Shown here piece by piece: positions 1 to 8,996 of a stretch of 64,000 nt of DNA. The notes beneath the pieces are model-generated. The model saw only the letters and a list, made by a program, of their open reading frames with translations. It was not told where the DNA came from and made no database searches. Positions within the stretch are counted from its first letter, which is position 1. Each line of letters opens with the position of its first letter. Source of the stretch: Verrucomicrobiota bacterium (GTDB lineage Bacteria > Verrucomicrobiota > Verrucomicrobiia > Opitutales > UBA953); contig VHDL01000007.1 of assembly GCA_016871415.1 (NCBI GenBank), positions 62,001 to 126,000 of the forward strand, read 5' to 3'. The position numbers and the translations under genes are program-made.

Positions 1-110
1 ATACTACTTCTGGTATCTTCTGAAGAGGATATCTTAAGAGATAGAAGGCCCGGAAACGGGCAATGAGGGGTTGCCTCCCGGCCCCATCTGCCCACAAGTC
101 TGTCCTCATC
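1..110. other. AT-rich leader upstream of dnaN
   Basis: The first 60 bases are clearly richer in A and T than the rest of the window. They carry short symmetric motifs: TCTTC-T-GAAGA at about 17-27, GATATC, CTTAAG, and a repeated TATCTT at 14 and 30. From about 62 the sequence becomes GC-rich. I see no DnaA-box cluster. It is probably the dnaN promoter region or the end of an intergenic spacer cut by the window edge. An upstream in-frame ATG at 63 would add 16 residues to dnaN that do not look like a beta-clamp N-terminus. Confidence 0.3.
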
Positions 111-1238
111 ATGAAGTTTAAGGTCAACCGCAACCACTTCTTCAACGGCTTGGCCAGCGTGACCAACGTGGTCGGTAGCCGCGCGACGATGCCAATCCTC
201 CAGAACGTCCTTATCGAGGCCGAAGGCGACATCGTGACGTTGACGACGACCAATCTCGATCTGGCAATTTGCTGCCGCATCAAGGCATCTGTCTCAACCC
301 CCGGCCGCATCACACTCCCGGTGAAGAGATTGGTCCCGATTACCCGTGCCCTTTCCAGCGCTGAAACGGTGGTCGAGCTCACCGGAAAGGAACGCGTGAA
401 GATTACTTCGGGCAATTCTGTCTTCCAGGTCGCCGGTCTCCCTGCCGATCAGTTCCCACCTGTCTCAAATTTCAGCGGCCAGTCCGAGATCACGTTGAAC
501 CAGGACGATCTCGGAGACATGCTGCGCAAAGTCAGCTACGCCCAGTCTTCTGATGAAAACCGCTACATCCTCAACGGCGTCTTCTTCGAATTCAGCGAAG
601 GCAAGTTGACCGTGGTGGCGACCGACGGCCGGCGACTCGCGAAGTGCGAACGTGCCCTGCCCGGTGCTGACAAGCCCCTCGCCTTGATCATTCCCGCCCG
701 GACCATCGTCGAACTCGTCCGGCTGCTCAAGTCGGGCGGCACGGCCCGGGTCTCCCACAATGAACGTCAGGTGGGCTTCACCATCGAAGTGCCCAAGAAC
801 GACGAAGGCCTCGTGGACCGAATCCAGCTCGTGTCCAAGGTCGTCGAAGGCAACTATCCCAATTACCGTCAGGTCATCCCCAAGGAGGCCGGTTCGAAGG
901 TGCGCCTTGAGCGCGAGAAGATTTTGGAAAGCGTGAACCGCGCCGCCCTGATGACCGACGACCGCAACAACACGGTCCGTCTTTCCGTCTCCAAGAAGTC
1001 CCAGAATCTCGAAGTGTCCGCCAAGTCGGAGAGCGGCGAGGCGCATGAGCCGATCGCCGTCAAGTACGAGGGGCCGGACGTGAACATCGCGTTCAATCCT
1101 ACCTACGTGATCGAGCCGCTGAAGGCGCTGACCGAGGACGAGATCGACTTTGAGTTCAAGGATGACATGTCCCCGGGTGTGATCCGCGGCCTCAAGGGTG
1201 ACTTCCTTTGCGTCGTGATGCCGCAGCGAATCTCCTGA
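111..1238 (+). CDS. dnaN: DNA polymerase III subunit beta (sliding clamp)
   Basis: The 375-residue product is the ring-shaped processivity clamp that holds the replicative polymerase on DNA. The start at 111 gives MKFKVNRNHFFNGL, which is where clamp proteins begin; the upstream ATG at 63 adds an unlikely 16 residues. The segment with RATMPILQNVLIEA, the central NGVFFEF-VVATDGRRLA block and the C-terminal VVMPQRIS match the three clamp domains, and the last of these is close to the usual VMPMR ending. Its base composition is less GC-rich than the genes that follow. It stands alone: the next gene is convergent and ends 6 bp away. The identity is secure. Confidence 0.97.
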   Translation: MKFKVNRNHFFNGLASVTNVVGSRATMPILQNVLIEAEGDIVTLTTTNLDLAICCRIKASVSTPGRITLPVKRLVPITRALSSAETVVELTGKERVKITSGNSVFQVAGLPADQFPPVSNFSGQSEITLNQDDLGDMLRKVSYAQSSDENRYILNGVFFEFSEGKLTVVATDGRRLAKCERALPGADKPLALIIPARTIVELVRLLKSGGTARVSHNERQVGFTIEVPKNDEGLVDRIQLVSKVVEGNYPNYRQVIPKEAGSKVRLEREKILESVNRAALMTDDRNNTVRLSVSKKSQNLEVSAKSESGEAHEPIAVKYEGPDVNIAFNPTYVIEPLKALTEDEIDFEFKDDMSPGVIRGLKGDFLCVVMPQRIS

Positions 1239-1244
1239 AGGGCC

Positions 1245-1889
1245 TCAGAGTCCGGGGTCCGAACAGTCCTGCAGCGAGGCGATGCGCGTCAAGATGCGGC
1301 GTGATGCCTCCAAGAAGCGTTTGGGGTGCTCCCGTCCGGGATCGTAGTCCGTAGCCGGCATCGGCCGACCGAACTGCACGCGGATGCGCGCGGCGCCGGC
1401 CGGCACCACCTCGCCTCTCGGAAGCACGTCACGCGCGCCCCGGATGTGGATGGGCACGACGGGGGCGCCCGACTTGCAGGCGAGCAGCCCCACGCCCGCC
1501 TCCGCCTCGCCGATGCGTCCGTCCGCGCTGCGCGTACCTTCCGGAAAGATGAGCAGCCCGTGGCCGGCGCCCAGGGCCGCCAGCGCCGCGCGAATCGCCC
1601 CGATGTCGGCGTTCTCGCGGTCGATTGGGATGGCGTTGCAGGCGCGGATCAGCGCGCCGAAGACCGGATTGTCGAAGAGCGTGCGCCGGGCCACGAAGGC
1701 GATCTCCCGGGGGAGGCATGAGCCGATCAGGGGCGGGTCGAGCATGCTCTGGTGGTTGGAGGCTAGCAGGCAGGCTCCGTCCGGCACGTTCTCCCAACCT
1801 TCCACTTCCAACGCCGCAAAGACCTCCATGGCTGAGCGGCAGCCGTGGTAGACCAGGCGGTAGGCCAGGTTCTGCGAAGCGAGGATCAT
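1245..1889 (-). CDS. plsC: 1-acyl-sn-glycerol-3-phosphate acyltransferase
   Basis: The 214-residue product is a PlsC-type acyltransferase that makes phosphatidic acid from lysophosphatidic acid at the inner membrane. The catalytic HX4D motif reads NHQSMLD, and the substrate-binding motif is FPEGTRS, followed by PVVPIHIRG. The start at 1889 is chosen because it gives MILASQNLAYRLVYHG and forms an ATGA overlap with the stop of the aroA-cmk gene; the longer open frame only adds low-complexity Arg/Gly residues. It is the last gene of the tyrA / aroA-cmk / plsC minus-strand operon. Placing plsC after cmk is a common arrangement in bacteria. Confidence 0.9.
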   Translation of the reverse strand: MILASQNLAYRLVYHGCRSAMEVFAALEVEGWENVPDGACLLASNHQSMLDPPLIGSCLPREIAFVARRTLFDNPVFGALIRACNAIPIDRENADIGAIRAALAALGAGHGLLIFPEGTRSADGRIGEAEAGVGLLACKSGAPVVPIHIRGARDVLPRGEVVPAGAARIRVQFGRPMPATDYDPGREHPKRFLEASRRILTRIASLQDCSDPGL

Positions 1890-3904
1890 CGCCCCGCCGC
1901 GGCCGCGACGAACGCGGCTACCCGGTCGACCACCGCTTCCAATCCGAGCTCTGTGTTGTCGATGCGCACCGCGCCCGGCGTGCACACCATCGGGGAGACC
2001 GCGCGGGTGGAGTCCATCCGGTCGCGGTGGCCGATTGGGTCCTGCATCCCTTCCGCGGCGCGGCGCCGCTCCCTAGCCGCGGCGTCCGCTTCCAGGAAGA
2101 CGCGGACTTCGGCGTCGGGCATGACCACCGAACCGATATCCCGGCCCTCCATCACCAGTCCTGCGAAGCCACCGGCGCGCGCAGCCTCTGCCTGCGCTCG
2201 CTGGTGTCCTAGGAGGAAGGCGCGCACCGCGGGATGAGCGGCCACGGAAGAGACGGCGGCGTTGACCTCCGGCGTCCTCAGTTCGGAGTCGGAAGGCGTC
2301 ACGCCGTCGATGGCCAGCCGGGCCGCGAGGCCTGTGACGGACGATGAGGCGCGCAGCCCCGAGAGCGTGCGCGCGATGCCGGCGTCGTCGTCGGCCCGGG
2401 CGCCGCGTTTCAGCAGGGCGAGCGTGAGGGTGCGGTAGTGGGCTCCGGTGTCGACGTGCAGCAGTCCGAGGCGCGCGGCCAAGGCGCGGCTCGTGCTCGA
2501 CTTACCGGAGGCCGCACCGCCGTCCACCGCCACCCGCACGAACCTGCCCCGCAGGGCGTCGAGCGCGGAGAAGAAGTCGGGAAAGGTCTTCCCCGTGCAG
2601 GCCGGGTCCTCGATCTCGATCCAGGGACGCCCGTCGCCGAAGAGGTCGTGGCATCCCAGCATGCCGAAGCTCATCGCCATGCGGTGGTCCTCGTAGGTCC
2701 GGATCCGCACGGGACCGGCGGAGGCCACCCGACGCATCGCTTCACGGTCAGGATGGACCGTGAGCTCGGACAGGCATGCGTCGTCCCTAAGAGCGGAGGA
2801 GGCCGGAGTGACCTTCAGGCCGATGCGCTCGAGCTCCGTGGCCATCGCCAGGACGCGGTCTGTCTCCTGCTTGCGCGTGTGTCCGATGCCGCGGATGCGG
2901 ACCGCACCGTCCGCGAGCGCAGCCACCGTCGCCAACGTCAGGAAGGTGTCGGAGAAGGCGTTTAAATCGAAGTCTCCGGACGCGACTTTCGTCCAGCTTT
3001 CCACGACCACGCCGGGCCCGTCGGTCCGGATGCGGGCGCCGCAACGTTCGGCCACCCGAGCGAAAGCCGTGTCTCCCTGCAGTCCCCCTTCGGCGTAGCC
3101 GCCGATGCGCACGCAGGAGCCCGGCGGCGTCACGGCCGGCAGGCCGATGAAGTAGCTGGCGGCCGTCGCATCCGGCTCCACCGCGTACTCCTTCGCCGCT
3201 GCGTAAGGGCCCGGTGCCGGGCATGACCAGGCGCCGTCCGCCGCGTGGGTCAGCGGCCGGCCGAACTGCGCGCACATCCGCATGGTCATCTCCACGAAGG
3301 GTTCGGACACTGTCTCGCCGCGCATGCGCACCGAGGAGCCGGGCGACAAAGGCAGAGCCATCAGCAGGGCGGAGAGGAGTTGGGAGGAGGCGGAGGCGTC
3401 AACCTCAAGGGCCCCGAGTCTGCCGCTGGTCTCAAGCGTGAAGGGGAAGCCGGTCGCCGGGCCGCCGTCGGGAGCGGTCGCCCGGCAGCCCGCGCCGCGC
3501 AGCGCCTCGAGCAGGCCGGCCATGGGACGCGCGCGCATGGCCTCGTCGCCGTCCAGTTCGTAACGGCCGCCGGGAGAGAGCGCCAGGAAGGCCGTCAGGA
3601 AGCGTGCGGCGGTGCCGGCGTTGCCGACGTGAATGCTCGCCGTTCGTGCGGGGATCTTTCCTCCGAGACCGCGCACGCGGATCGTCCGGATCCTCTTGTC
3701 ATCGGACACCTCGAATCCGAGCGACCGCAGAGCCGCGATCAGGATGAGCGTGTCACGGCTGAACAGCGCATCGGTGAGCAGCGTCTCGCCGTCCGCGAGC
3801 GCGGCGATTACCAGCGCGCGGTTCGTCACGCTCTTTGAGCCCGGCACGCGGGCCACGCCCCTCGCGGGCAGGAGGAATGGACGGATGACCAGAGGGTCGC
3901 TCAT
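1886..3904 (-). CDS. aroA-cmk: Fused 3-phosphoshikimate 1-carboxyvinyltransferase / cytidylate kinase
   Basis: This single 672-residue frame carries two enzymes. Residues about 1-450 are EPSP synthase of the shikimate pathway: PGSKSVTNRAL near the N-terminus, GNAGTAARFLTA, and TYEDHRMAMSFGM. Residues about 455-672 are CMP kinase: P-loop GGAASGKSS, VDTGAHYRTLT, VMEGRDIGSVV and the substrate-binding DRMDSTRAVSP. Both halves look complete, with no frameshift between them. The start ATG overlaps the tyrA stop by 4 bp, and the stop overlaps the plsC start by 4 bp, so all three genes should be translationally coupled. Such fusions are known in some bacterial lineages; whether this one is split after translation cannot be seen. 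Confidence 0.95.
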   Translation of the reverse strand: MSDPLVIRPFLLPARGVARVPGSKSVTNRALVIAALADGETLLTDALFSRDTLILIAALRSLGFEVSDDKRIRTIRVRGLGGKIPARTASIHVGNAGTAARFLTAFLALSPGGRYELDGDEAMRARPMAGLLEALRGAGCRATAPDGGPATGFPFTLETSGRLGALEVDASASSQLLSALLMALPLSPGSSVRMRGETVSEPFVEMTMRMCAQFGRPLTHAADGAWSCPAPGPYAAAKEYAVEPDATAASYFIGLPAVTPPGSCVRIGGYAEGGLQGDTAFARVAERCGARIRTDGPGVVVESWTKVASGDFDLNAFSDTFLTLATVAALADGAVRIRGIGHTRKQETDRVLAMATELERIGLKVTPASSALRDDACLSELTVHPDREAMRRVASAGPVRIRTYEDHRMAMSFGMLGCHDLFGDGRPWIEIEDPACTGKTFPDFFSALDALRGRFVRVAVDGGAASGKSSTSRALAARLGLLHVDTGAHYRTLTLALLKRGARADDDAGIARTLSGLRASSSVTGLAARLAIDGVTPSDSELRTPEVNAAVSSVAAHPAVRAFLLGHQRAQAEAARAGGFAGLVMEGRDIGSVVMPDAEVRVFLEADAAARERRRAAEGMQDPIGHRDRMDSTRAVSPMVCTPGAVRIDNTELGLEAVVDRVAAFVAAAAGR

Positions 3905-4758
3905 GCGGGGCGGTCGAGCGACTGGCGGATGCGGCGGGCCTCGGAAAGAATCCGGCGCACCGCGTCGGCATCGCGCCGTTCCAAGGCCGTGCGCAGGGCG
4001 GTCAAACGGGACTCGAGGACCGCGAGGCCGGCGGCCACGCGCCCGGCGTTGTCGAGCAGGATGCCCACCCAGAGGTGCTCCTCTCCCGCGGCGATGCGGG
4101 TCGCGTCACGCAGGCCGGAGCCCGCGGCCTCGGCCCGGAATCCCGGGGTGTCGGCCACCGCGAGCATCAGTGCCGCGGCGGCGGCGTGCGGTAGGTGGCT
4201 CACGGCCGCGACCACCGCGTCATGGGATTCCGGATCCGTCTCCACGGTCACACAGCCGAGGCTGCGCCAGAAAGCGTGCACCCGTTCCACCGCGCCGCGG
4301 CCTTCGGTCCCGGCCGGCGTGACGTAGCAGGTTCGGCGTTCGAACAGGGACGCGTCCGCGTGCCTGGCGCCCGCCTTCTCGGAGCCGGCCATCGGATGCG
4401 CGCCGACGAACTTCACCGTGTTGGGCAGCGCGGCGCCGGCCGCCGCCACCACCGCGGCCTTCACGCTTCCCGCGTCCGTCACGAGGCACCCCGGACGCAG
4501 ATGGGGCGCGAGGGCGCGGAAGGTTGCGGCGGCCGCGTCCACCGGTGTCGCCACCACCACGAGGTCGGCGTCCTGCACGCACTCCGCCTCCGTCGCGCAG
4601 ACTTCGCCCGCGCCGTACCCGCGTAGCGTCTCGCGCGCGGCCTCGGAGCGGGACCAGGAGCGGAACTCGGCGGCCAGCCGGCGACGGTGCGCGGCCAGCA
4701 GCACCGAACCGCCGATGAGTCCGGCGCCGACCACGGCGATTCTCTGGAAATGGGCCAT
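3901..4758 (-). CDS. tyrA: Prephenate/arogenate dehydrogenase
   Basis: This 285-residue NAD(P)-dependent enzyme of tyrosine synthesis has an N-terminal Rossmann motif, VVGAGLIGGSV, and the family blocks VVATPVDA, VTDAGSVKA, FVGAHPMAGSEKAG and VAAVSHLPH. The start at 4758 (MAHFQRIAVVG) places the dinucleotide-binding motif where the family has it; an ATG at 4794 would add 12 residues. It is the first gene of the minus-strand operon with aroA-cmk and plsC, transcribed away from the unknown gene at 4836 across a short divergent spacer. There is no C-terminal ACT domain. The cofactor and the prephenate/arogenate preference cannot be told. Confidence 0.93.
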   Translation of the reverse strand: MAHFQRIAVVGAGLIGGSVLLAAHRRRLAAEFRSWSRSEAARETLRGYGAGEVCATEAECVQDADLVVVATPVDAAAATFRALAPHLRPGCLVTDAGSVKAAVVAAAGAALPNTVKFVGAHPMAGSEKAGARHADASLFERRTCYVTPAGTEGRGAVERVHAFWRSLGCVTVETDPESHDAVVAAVSHLPHAAAAALMLAVADTPGFRAEAAGSGLRDATRIAAGEEHLWVGILLDNAGRVAAGLAVLESRLTALRTALERRDADAVRRILSEARRIRQSLDRPA

Positions 4759-4835
4759 CTGCGGGATTGAACGCCCTTCATTGATGGACAACATTGAACG
4801 GCTGATAAAGCAAACAAACCGCGGCCCACGACGAC

Positions 4836-6485
4836 ATGACCCCAGGCCAAGATCCCGTTCCGCCGTCCGCGCCGTCCCGCCCCGAGCGGCGCAGCCGCGG
4901 CGAAGGCTGGTGGTCCCTCCACGGGGAACGGCTCCGTACGGGCTTCATCCTCCTGACGCTGCTCGCCCTGGCCTTCACGGTCGCCTGGCTGATGACCGCG
5001 GGAAAAAGGGCCACCCGGCGCGGAGCGGACGAGCTCCCGCCCGAGGCCGTCGCCGGCCTGCTGGAGAAGTCCAGACGGCTGGAGAGGGAGTTCGAAGAGG
5101 CCCGCGTGCGGCGCGCGGTGCCGACGGAGGAGGACGTCGCCCTGCTCGCCGGCGCTCTGGAGGCTCAGGAGGAGTATGTCAGTGCGCGTCGGGCGGTGGG
5201 CGCCGACACCTTCCGGACCGAACAGCTGCGCCGTAAGCTGCACCTGCTGCACGCCGACCGGCTCCGCGGGCTGGCCGACCGGGCGGAGGAAAGCGCGCGT
5301 CAGGTGATGCGTTCCGACCCGGCCGCCGCGTTCAAGGCCGTTGCCGCCGCGCTCGCCGCGGAGGAGGAGATCTCGGAACGCTGGCATTTCTCCGGACTGG
5401 CGGATCCCGGCCGGATCGCGCGCCTCCGCACGCGTCTCCGCACGCTTGAGGCCGAGCCGCTGGCGAAGCGGGGACGCGTGCTCGAGGCCGAGGGCAGGGC
5501 GCTGCTCGCCGCCAAGGGCTCCCATGAGGCCGCCGCCGAAAAGTTCTCCGCCGCCCTCGCGCAGGAGCAGGAGCTGGAGGAGCGTTATCGGGACGTGCGC
5601 ACGCCCGAATACGGCCGCGTGGCCGCGCTTAGGGTCCTGCGGGAGACCGCGCTCGGCCGCCCTCTCGCCGTGGCCGCGGAGGAGGCTGCCGAAGAGGCCC
5701 GCCGGGCCGAAAGACTTGGCGACTGGCCCGCGGCCGCCCGCGCCTGGGAGCTCTCCGGGCTGCGCCTTGAAACCCTCCGTTCCGAAAGGCCGCAGAGCGC
5801 GGACGCCGACGCAACGCGGCGCGCCGAAGTCGCAAGGCGGGCTTACGCCGCCCGCCATCACGACCGCATCCGTATGGTGCGCGACGGCCTTGCCGCCGTT
5901 CGGACTTCGCTCCGGGATTCCAAGGCCGACGACGCCCTGCGGGCGGCCGAGGCGCTCACCGCCGAGATGTCCCGGCTCGCCGAGGCGGGTACCGGCCTCT
6001 TCGCCCCGGACGATCCCGAAAGGCAGGAGCTCGAATTCCTGCTGGCCCGCCGCGTCCAGCTAGAGCCTGTCCACCGCCTGCTCTCGGAGTCCTTGCGCGA
6101 TCTGCCCGGAGCCCGCGGGCGGAGGATGCTCGTCAATGAAGTCCCGCAGGAGCTTCACCTTGCGGTCACCGGAGAGAATCCCAGCGCCCGTCGGACTGCG
6201 GGGTCGCCCGTCGATTCCGTCACCTACGGCGAGGCTGAATCTGCCTGCCAACGACTCGGCTGGCTGCTGGGTCGTCGGGTGCGTCTCGCCGGAGCCGACG
6301 ATTATGCGGCCGCCGCCGGCGATCCGGGCTTCCATGGGACCAAGGACGGACTGGACGAATGGGCGACGCCTTCCGGGCCCGTCCTCGCGGACCGCTTTCC
6401 CGTGTTGGGCGGCGCTGCGCCGCACGACGCCCACCGGAGTGAGCGCGCCCGCACCCGCGGATACCGCATCGTGGTTGAACAATAA
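4836..6485 (+). CDS. Membrane-anchored coiled-coil protein with a degenerate FGE-sulfatase-like C-terminus
   Basis: I do not recognise this 549-residue protein as a named family. It has a polar N-terminus, one membrane segment at about residues 33-53 (TGFILLTLLALAFTVAWL), then a long Ala/Glu/Arg-rich helical region suited to coiled coils. The last 110 or so residues (GEAESACQRLGWLLGRRVRL, GLDEWATPSGPVL, RTRGYRIVVE) follow the order of motifs in formylglycine-generating-enzyme-like domains (YCKWLG-KRLPTEAEWE, WEW, GFRVV), but are short and worn. It likely sits in the inner membrane with its bulk in the periplasm. The nucleotide-sugar dehydratase starts 17 bp downstream, so the two may be co-transcribed. 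The FGE-like relation is inference. Confidence 0.6.
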   Translation: MTPGQDPVPPSAPSRPERRSRGEGWWSLHGERLRTGFILLTLLALAFTVAWLMTAGKRATRRGADELPPEAVAGLLEKSRRLEREFEEARVRRAVPTEEDVALLAGALEAQEEYVSARRAVGADTFRTEQLRRKLHLLHADRLRGLADRAEESARQVMRSDPAAAFKAVAAALAAEEEISERWHFSGLADPGRIARLRTRLRTLEAEPLAKRGRVLEAEGRALLAAKGSHEAAAEKFSAALAQEQELEERYRDVRTPEYGRVAALRVLRETALGRPLAVAAEEAAEEARRAERLGDWPAAARAWELSGLRLETLRSERPQSADADATRRAEVARRAYAARHHDRIRMVRDGLAAVRTSLRDSKADDALRAAEALTAEMSRLAEAGTGLFAPDDPERQELEFLLARRVQLEPVHRLLSESLRDLPGARGRRMLVNEVPQELHLAVTGENPSARRTAGSPVDSVTYGEAESACQRLGWLLGRRVRLAGADDYAAAAGDPGFHGTKDGLDEWATPSGPVLADRFPVLGGAAPHDAHRSERARTRGYRIVVEQ

Positions 6486-6502
6486 TACGGTCGCGTCAGA
6501 GT

Positions 6503-8419
6503 GTGAGCACCCCGATGTTCCCGCGACCCGTCACACGGCTCCAGCGTGCGGCCTTCTTCACCGCACTCTATGGCGCGCTCGCCTTTCTGTCGCTGTTTTT
6601 CGCCTATGAGTTCCGTTTCTCCGGCGCCGCCGAGCTCCAAGGAGGCGACCGTCGCGTCGAGGAGGCCTTCCTGCAGGGACAGCGTCCGTACGCGCTGCTC
6701 TGGATGGGCCTGCTGAAGGTCGCCCTGCTCGGCTTCGTCGGACAGTTCAGCGGCGTCTTCTACTACTTCCGCCTCTACGACGCCCTGCGCATGTGCGGGG
6801 CGCTTTTCGCCGCCTCCGCGGTCGCTTTGGCTCTGCCCGCCGTTGCCGGTTCCGTCACGCCCGAGTCCGTCTGGTCGCTCCCCCGCGGCGTGGTGCTGAT
6901 CGACTTCAATCTTTCTTTGGTCCTCTTCGTGGGCTTCCGCGTGGCCATCCGTTCCCTGCGGGAGCGTTTCTGGAGCAAGGAGACGGCCCGGGTCGGTGCC
7001 TTCGAGCGCATCGCCATCATCGGAGCCGGCCGCGCCGGCGAGCAGCTCGTCGCCGATCTCCTGGCCCGTCGCGGCCACGGACTCGAGCCGGTCTGCTTCC
7101 TCGACGACGACGCCTCCAAGCACGGATTGCTCATCCATGGCGTCCGTGTGCTGGGCGGCTCGGAGCTCGTCCCCGTCCTCGCCGAGCGGCATGGCGTGAC
7201 CGAGGTCATCCTGGCCCTGCCCAGTACCAGCGCCCGCCGCATGCGTGAGATCAGCGGCGCCGCCTACTCCGCCGGCCTGCGGGTACTCGTCGTCCCTTCG
7301 CTGGCCGAACTGGCCGGCGGACGCGTGCGCGCCACCGACCTCCGCCCAGTCTCCGTCGAGGATCTTCTCGGCCGCGTGCCCGCCCAACTCGATGACGTCG
7401 CCATCGCCGCCATGGTCTCCGGGCGCACCGTGCTCGTGACCGGCGCCGGCGGCAGCATCGGACTGGAGATCGCGCGCCAGGCCGCCGCCCGCGGCCCCGC
7501 GCGGCTCGTGCTCGTTGACCGCTGTGAGGCGCTTCTCTTCCAGGCTGAGCAGGAGCTGCTCGCCGGCCCGGGCGCCACGGCCGTCACGGTCGAGGTGGCC
7601 GACGTCACCGACGAGCCGCGCATGCGCGCCCTGTTCGAGCGGCACCGTCCCGCGCTCGTCTTCCACGCCGCGGCCCACAAGCACGTGCCGATGATGGAAT
7701 CGCAGCCCGGGGAGGCCCTCCGCAACAACGTCCTCGGCACTGCGGTGGTCGCCGGTCTGGCCTCCGAGCACGGCGTGGACCGGTTCGTCCTCATCTCCTC
7801 CGACAAGGCCATCCGCCCGACCAACGCCATGGGCGCGAGCAAGCGGCTGGCGGAGCGCGTCGTGCAGGCGGCCCAGGGTCGGCCCGGCAACCGCACGCGA
7901 TTCGCCGCGGTGCGCTTCGGTAACGTCCTCGGTTCCTCGGGCTCCGTCATCCCGATCTTCCGCCGCCAGATTGCCGCCGGGGGCCCGGTAACCGTGACCC
8001 ATCCGGAGGTGCGTCGTTTTTTCATGACCATCCCGGAGGCGGTAGGACTCGTCCTCCAGAGCGCGGTGCTCTCCGAGGGCGGTGACATCCTCGTGCTCGA
8101 GATGGGCGAGCCGCTCCGCATCCTCGACGTCGCCCGTCAGCTCATCGAGCTCAGCGGCTTTCGCCCCGATGAGGACATCGAAATCCGTATCACCGGCCTG
8201 CGCCCCGGCGAGAAGCTCGTTGAGGAGATGCGGCACGCCGGCGAGGAGCATCGTCCCACCGCCCACCCCCGGGTGACGCGCCTCGTCTCCGCCCCGCCGC
8301 CGTACGCAGGCCTGGAAGACCTGCTGGGGAGGGTGCGCGCCCTAGTCGGAGCGGGTCCCGAAGCGTGCAAGCGGGGCGTAAGGGAGCTCGTACCTGAATA
8401 CGAGCCCCGGCTCGGCTGA
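6503..8419 (+). CDS. WbpM/CapD-type membrane nucleotide-sugar 4,6-dehydratase
   Basis: This 638-residue enzyme of polysaccharide precursor synthesis probably acts on UDP-GlcNAc. The N-terminal third has about four membrane helices. A first nucleotide-binding motif GAGRAGEQ is near residue 173, and the catalytic short-chain-dehydrogenase-like domain starts at [13 protein letters not shown] near residue 311. The active site reads [17 protein letters not shown], the Ser-Met-Lys form of large WbpM-like dehydratases, with Met replacing the usual Tyr. The [10 protein letters not shown] block near the C-terminus also fits the family. The start is uncertain: GTG at 6503 or ATG at 6515. It is the only polysaccharide gene in this part of the window and may supply the 48-64 kb locus. 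Confidence 0.88.
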   Translation: MSTPMFPRPVTRLQRAAFFTALYGALAFLSLFFAYEFRFSGAAELQGGDRRVEEAFLQGQRPYALLWMGLLKVALLGFVGQFSGVFYYFRLYDALRMCGALFAASAVALALPAVAGSVTPESVWSLPRGVVLIDFNLSLVLFVGFRVAIRSLRERFWSKETARVGAFERIAIIGAGRAGEQLVADLLARRGHGLEPVCFLDDDASKHGLLIHGVRVLGGSELVPVLAERHGVTEVILALPSTSARRMREISGAAYSAGLRVLVVPSLAELAGGRVRATDLRPVSVEDLLGRVPAQLDDVAIAAMVSGRTVLVTGAGGSIGLEIARQAAARGPARLVLVDRCEALLFQAEQELLAGPGATAVTVEVADVTDEPRMRALFERHRPALVFHAAAHKHVPMMESQPGEALRNNVLGTAVVAGLASEHGVDRFVLISSDKAIRPTNAMGASKRLAERVVQAAQGRPGNRTRFAAVRFGNVLGSSGSVIPIFRRQIAAGGPVTVTHPEVRRFFMTIPEAVGLVLQSAVLSEGGDILVLEMGEPLRILDVARQLIELSGFRPDEDIEIRITGLRPGEKLVEEMRHAGEEHRPTAHPRVTRLVSAPPPYAGLEDLLGRVRALVGAGPEACKRGVRELVPEYEPRLG

Positions 8420-8472
8420 GACGCTCTCGCTTCGGGCTTCACTCCGGACGCCCGAACCGCACGCTGGCGGAC

Positions 8473-8994
8473 ATGGCAAGCAAGAGGAGCGCAAAGCCCG
8501 CGGTCGGGATCATCATGGGGTCACAGTCCGACTGGGAGACGATGGCGCACGCCGCCGATACGCTCAAGGCGCTCGGCGTGCCTTTCGAGGCCGAGGTCGT
8601 GAGCGCCCATCGCACGCCCTTGAAGCTCAAGGACTATGCCCTCGCCGCCCGTGGACGCGGCCTTAAGGTCATCATCGCTGGAGCTGGCGGCGCCGCCCAT
8701 CTCCCCGGCATGGCCGCCGCCATGACCTCCCTGCCCGTCATGGGCGTGCCCGTCCAGTCGAAGGCCCTCGACGGCATCGACTCCCTGCTGTCCATCGTGC
8801 AGATGCCCGCGGGCATCCCCGTGCACACCTTCGCGATTGGCCGCGCCGGTGCGATCAACGCCGCGCTGGCCGCGGCGGCCGTACTCGCCTTGTCCGAACC
8901 GACGCTCGCGGCCCGGCTCGACCGTTACCGCGTGCGGCAGACCAAGGCCGTGCTCGACAACCCGGTTCCCGGCCGGAAGGGCCGCCGTCGCTGA
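8473..8994 (+). CDS. purE: N5-carboxyaminoimidazole ribonucleotide mutase
   Basis: This 173-residue class I PurE converts N5-CAIR to CAIR in purine synthesis. The signature [12 protein letters not shown] lies near the N-terminus, followed by EVVSAHRTP with the catalytic His, [14 protein letters not shown] and the C-terminal block [16 protein letters not shown]. The length fits class I. purK starts 2 bp after its stop, as expected for the two-enzyme route that uses ATP and bicarbonate. Confidence 0.97.
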   Translation: MASKRSAKPAVGIIMGSQSDWETMAHAADTLKALGVPFEAEVVSAHRTPLKLKDYALAARGRGLKVIIAGAGGAAHLPGMAAAMTSLPVMGVPVQSKALDGIDSLLSIVQMPAGIPVHTFAIGRAGAINAALAAAAVLALSEPTLAARLDRYRVRQTKAVLDNPVPGRKGRRR

Positions 8995-8996
8995 GC

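Noticed and set aside
6302-8266. 654-codon open frame opposite the nucleotide-sugar dehydratase
   Set aside because: The plus strand has unmistakable dehydratase motifs; the antisense product has none and is a shadow of codon bias.
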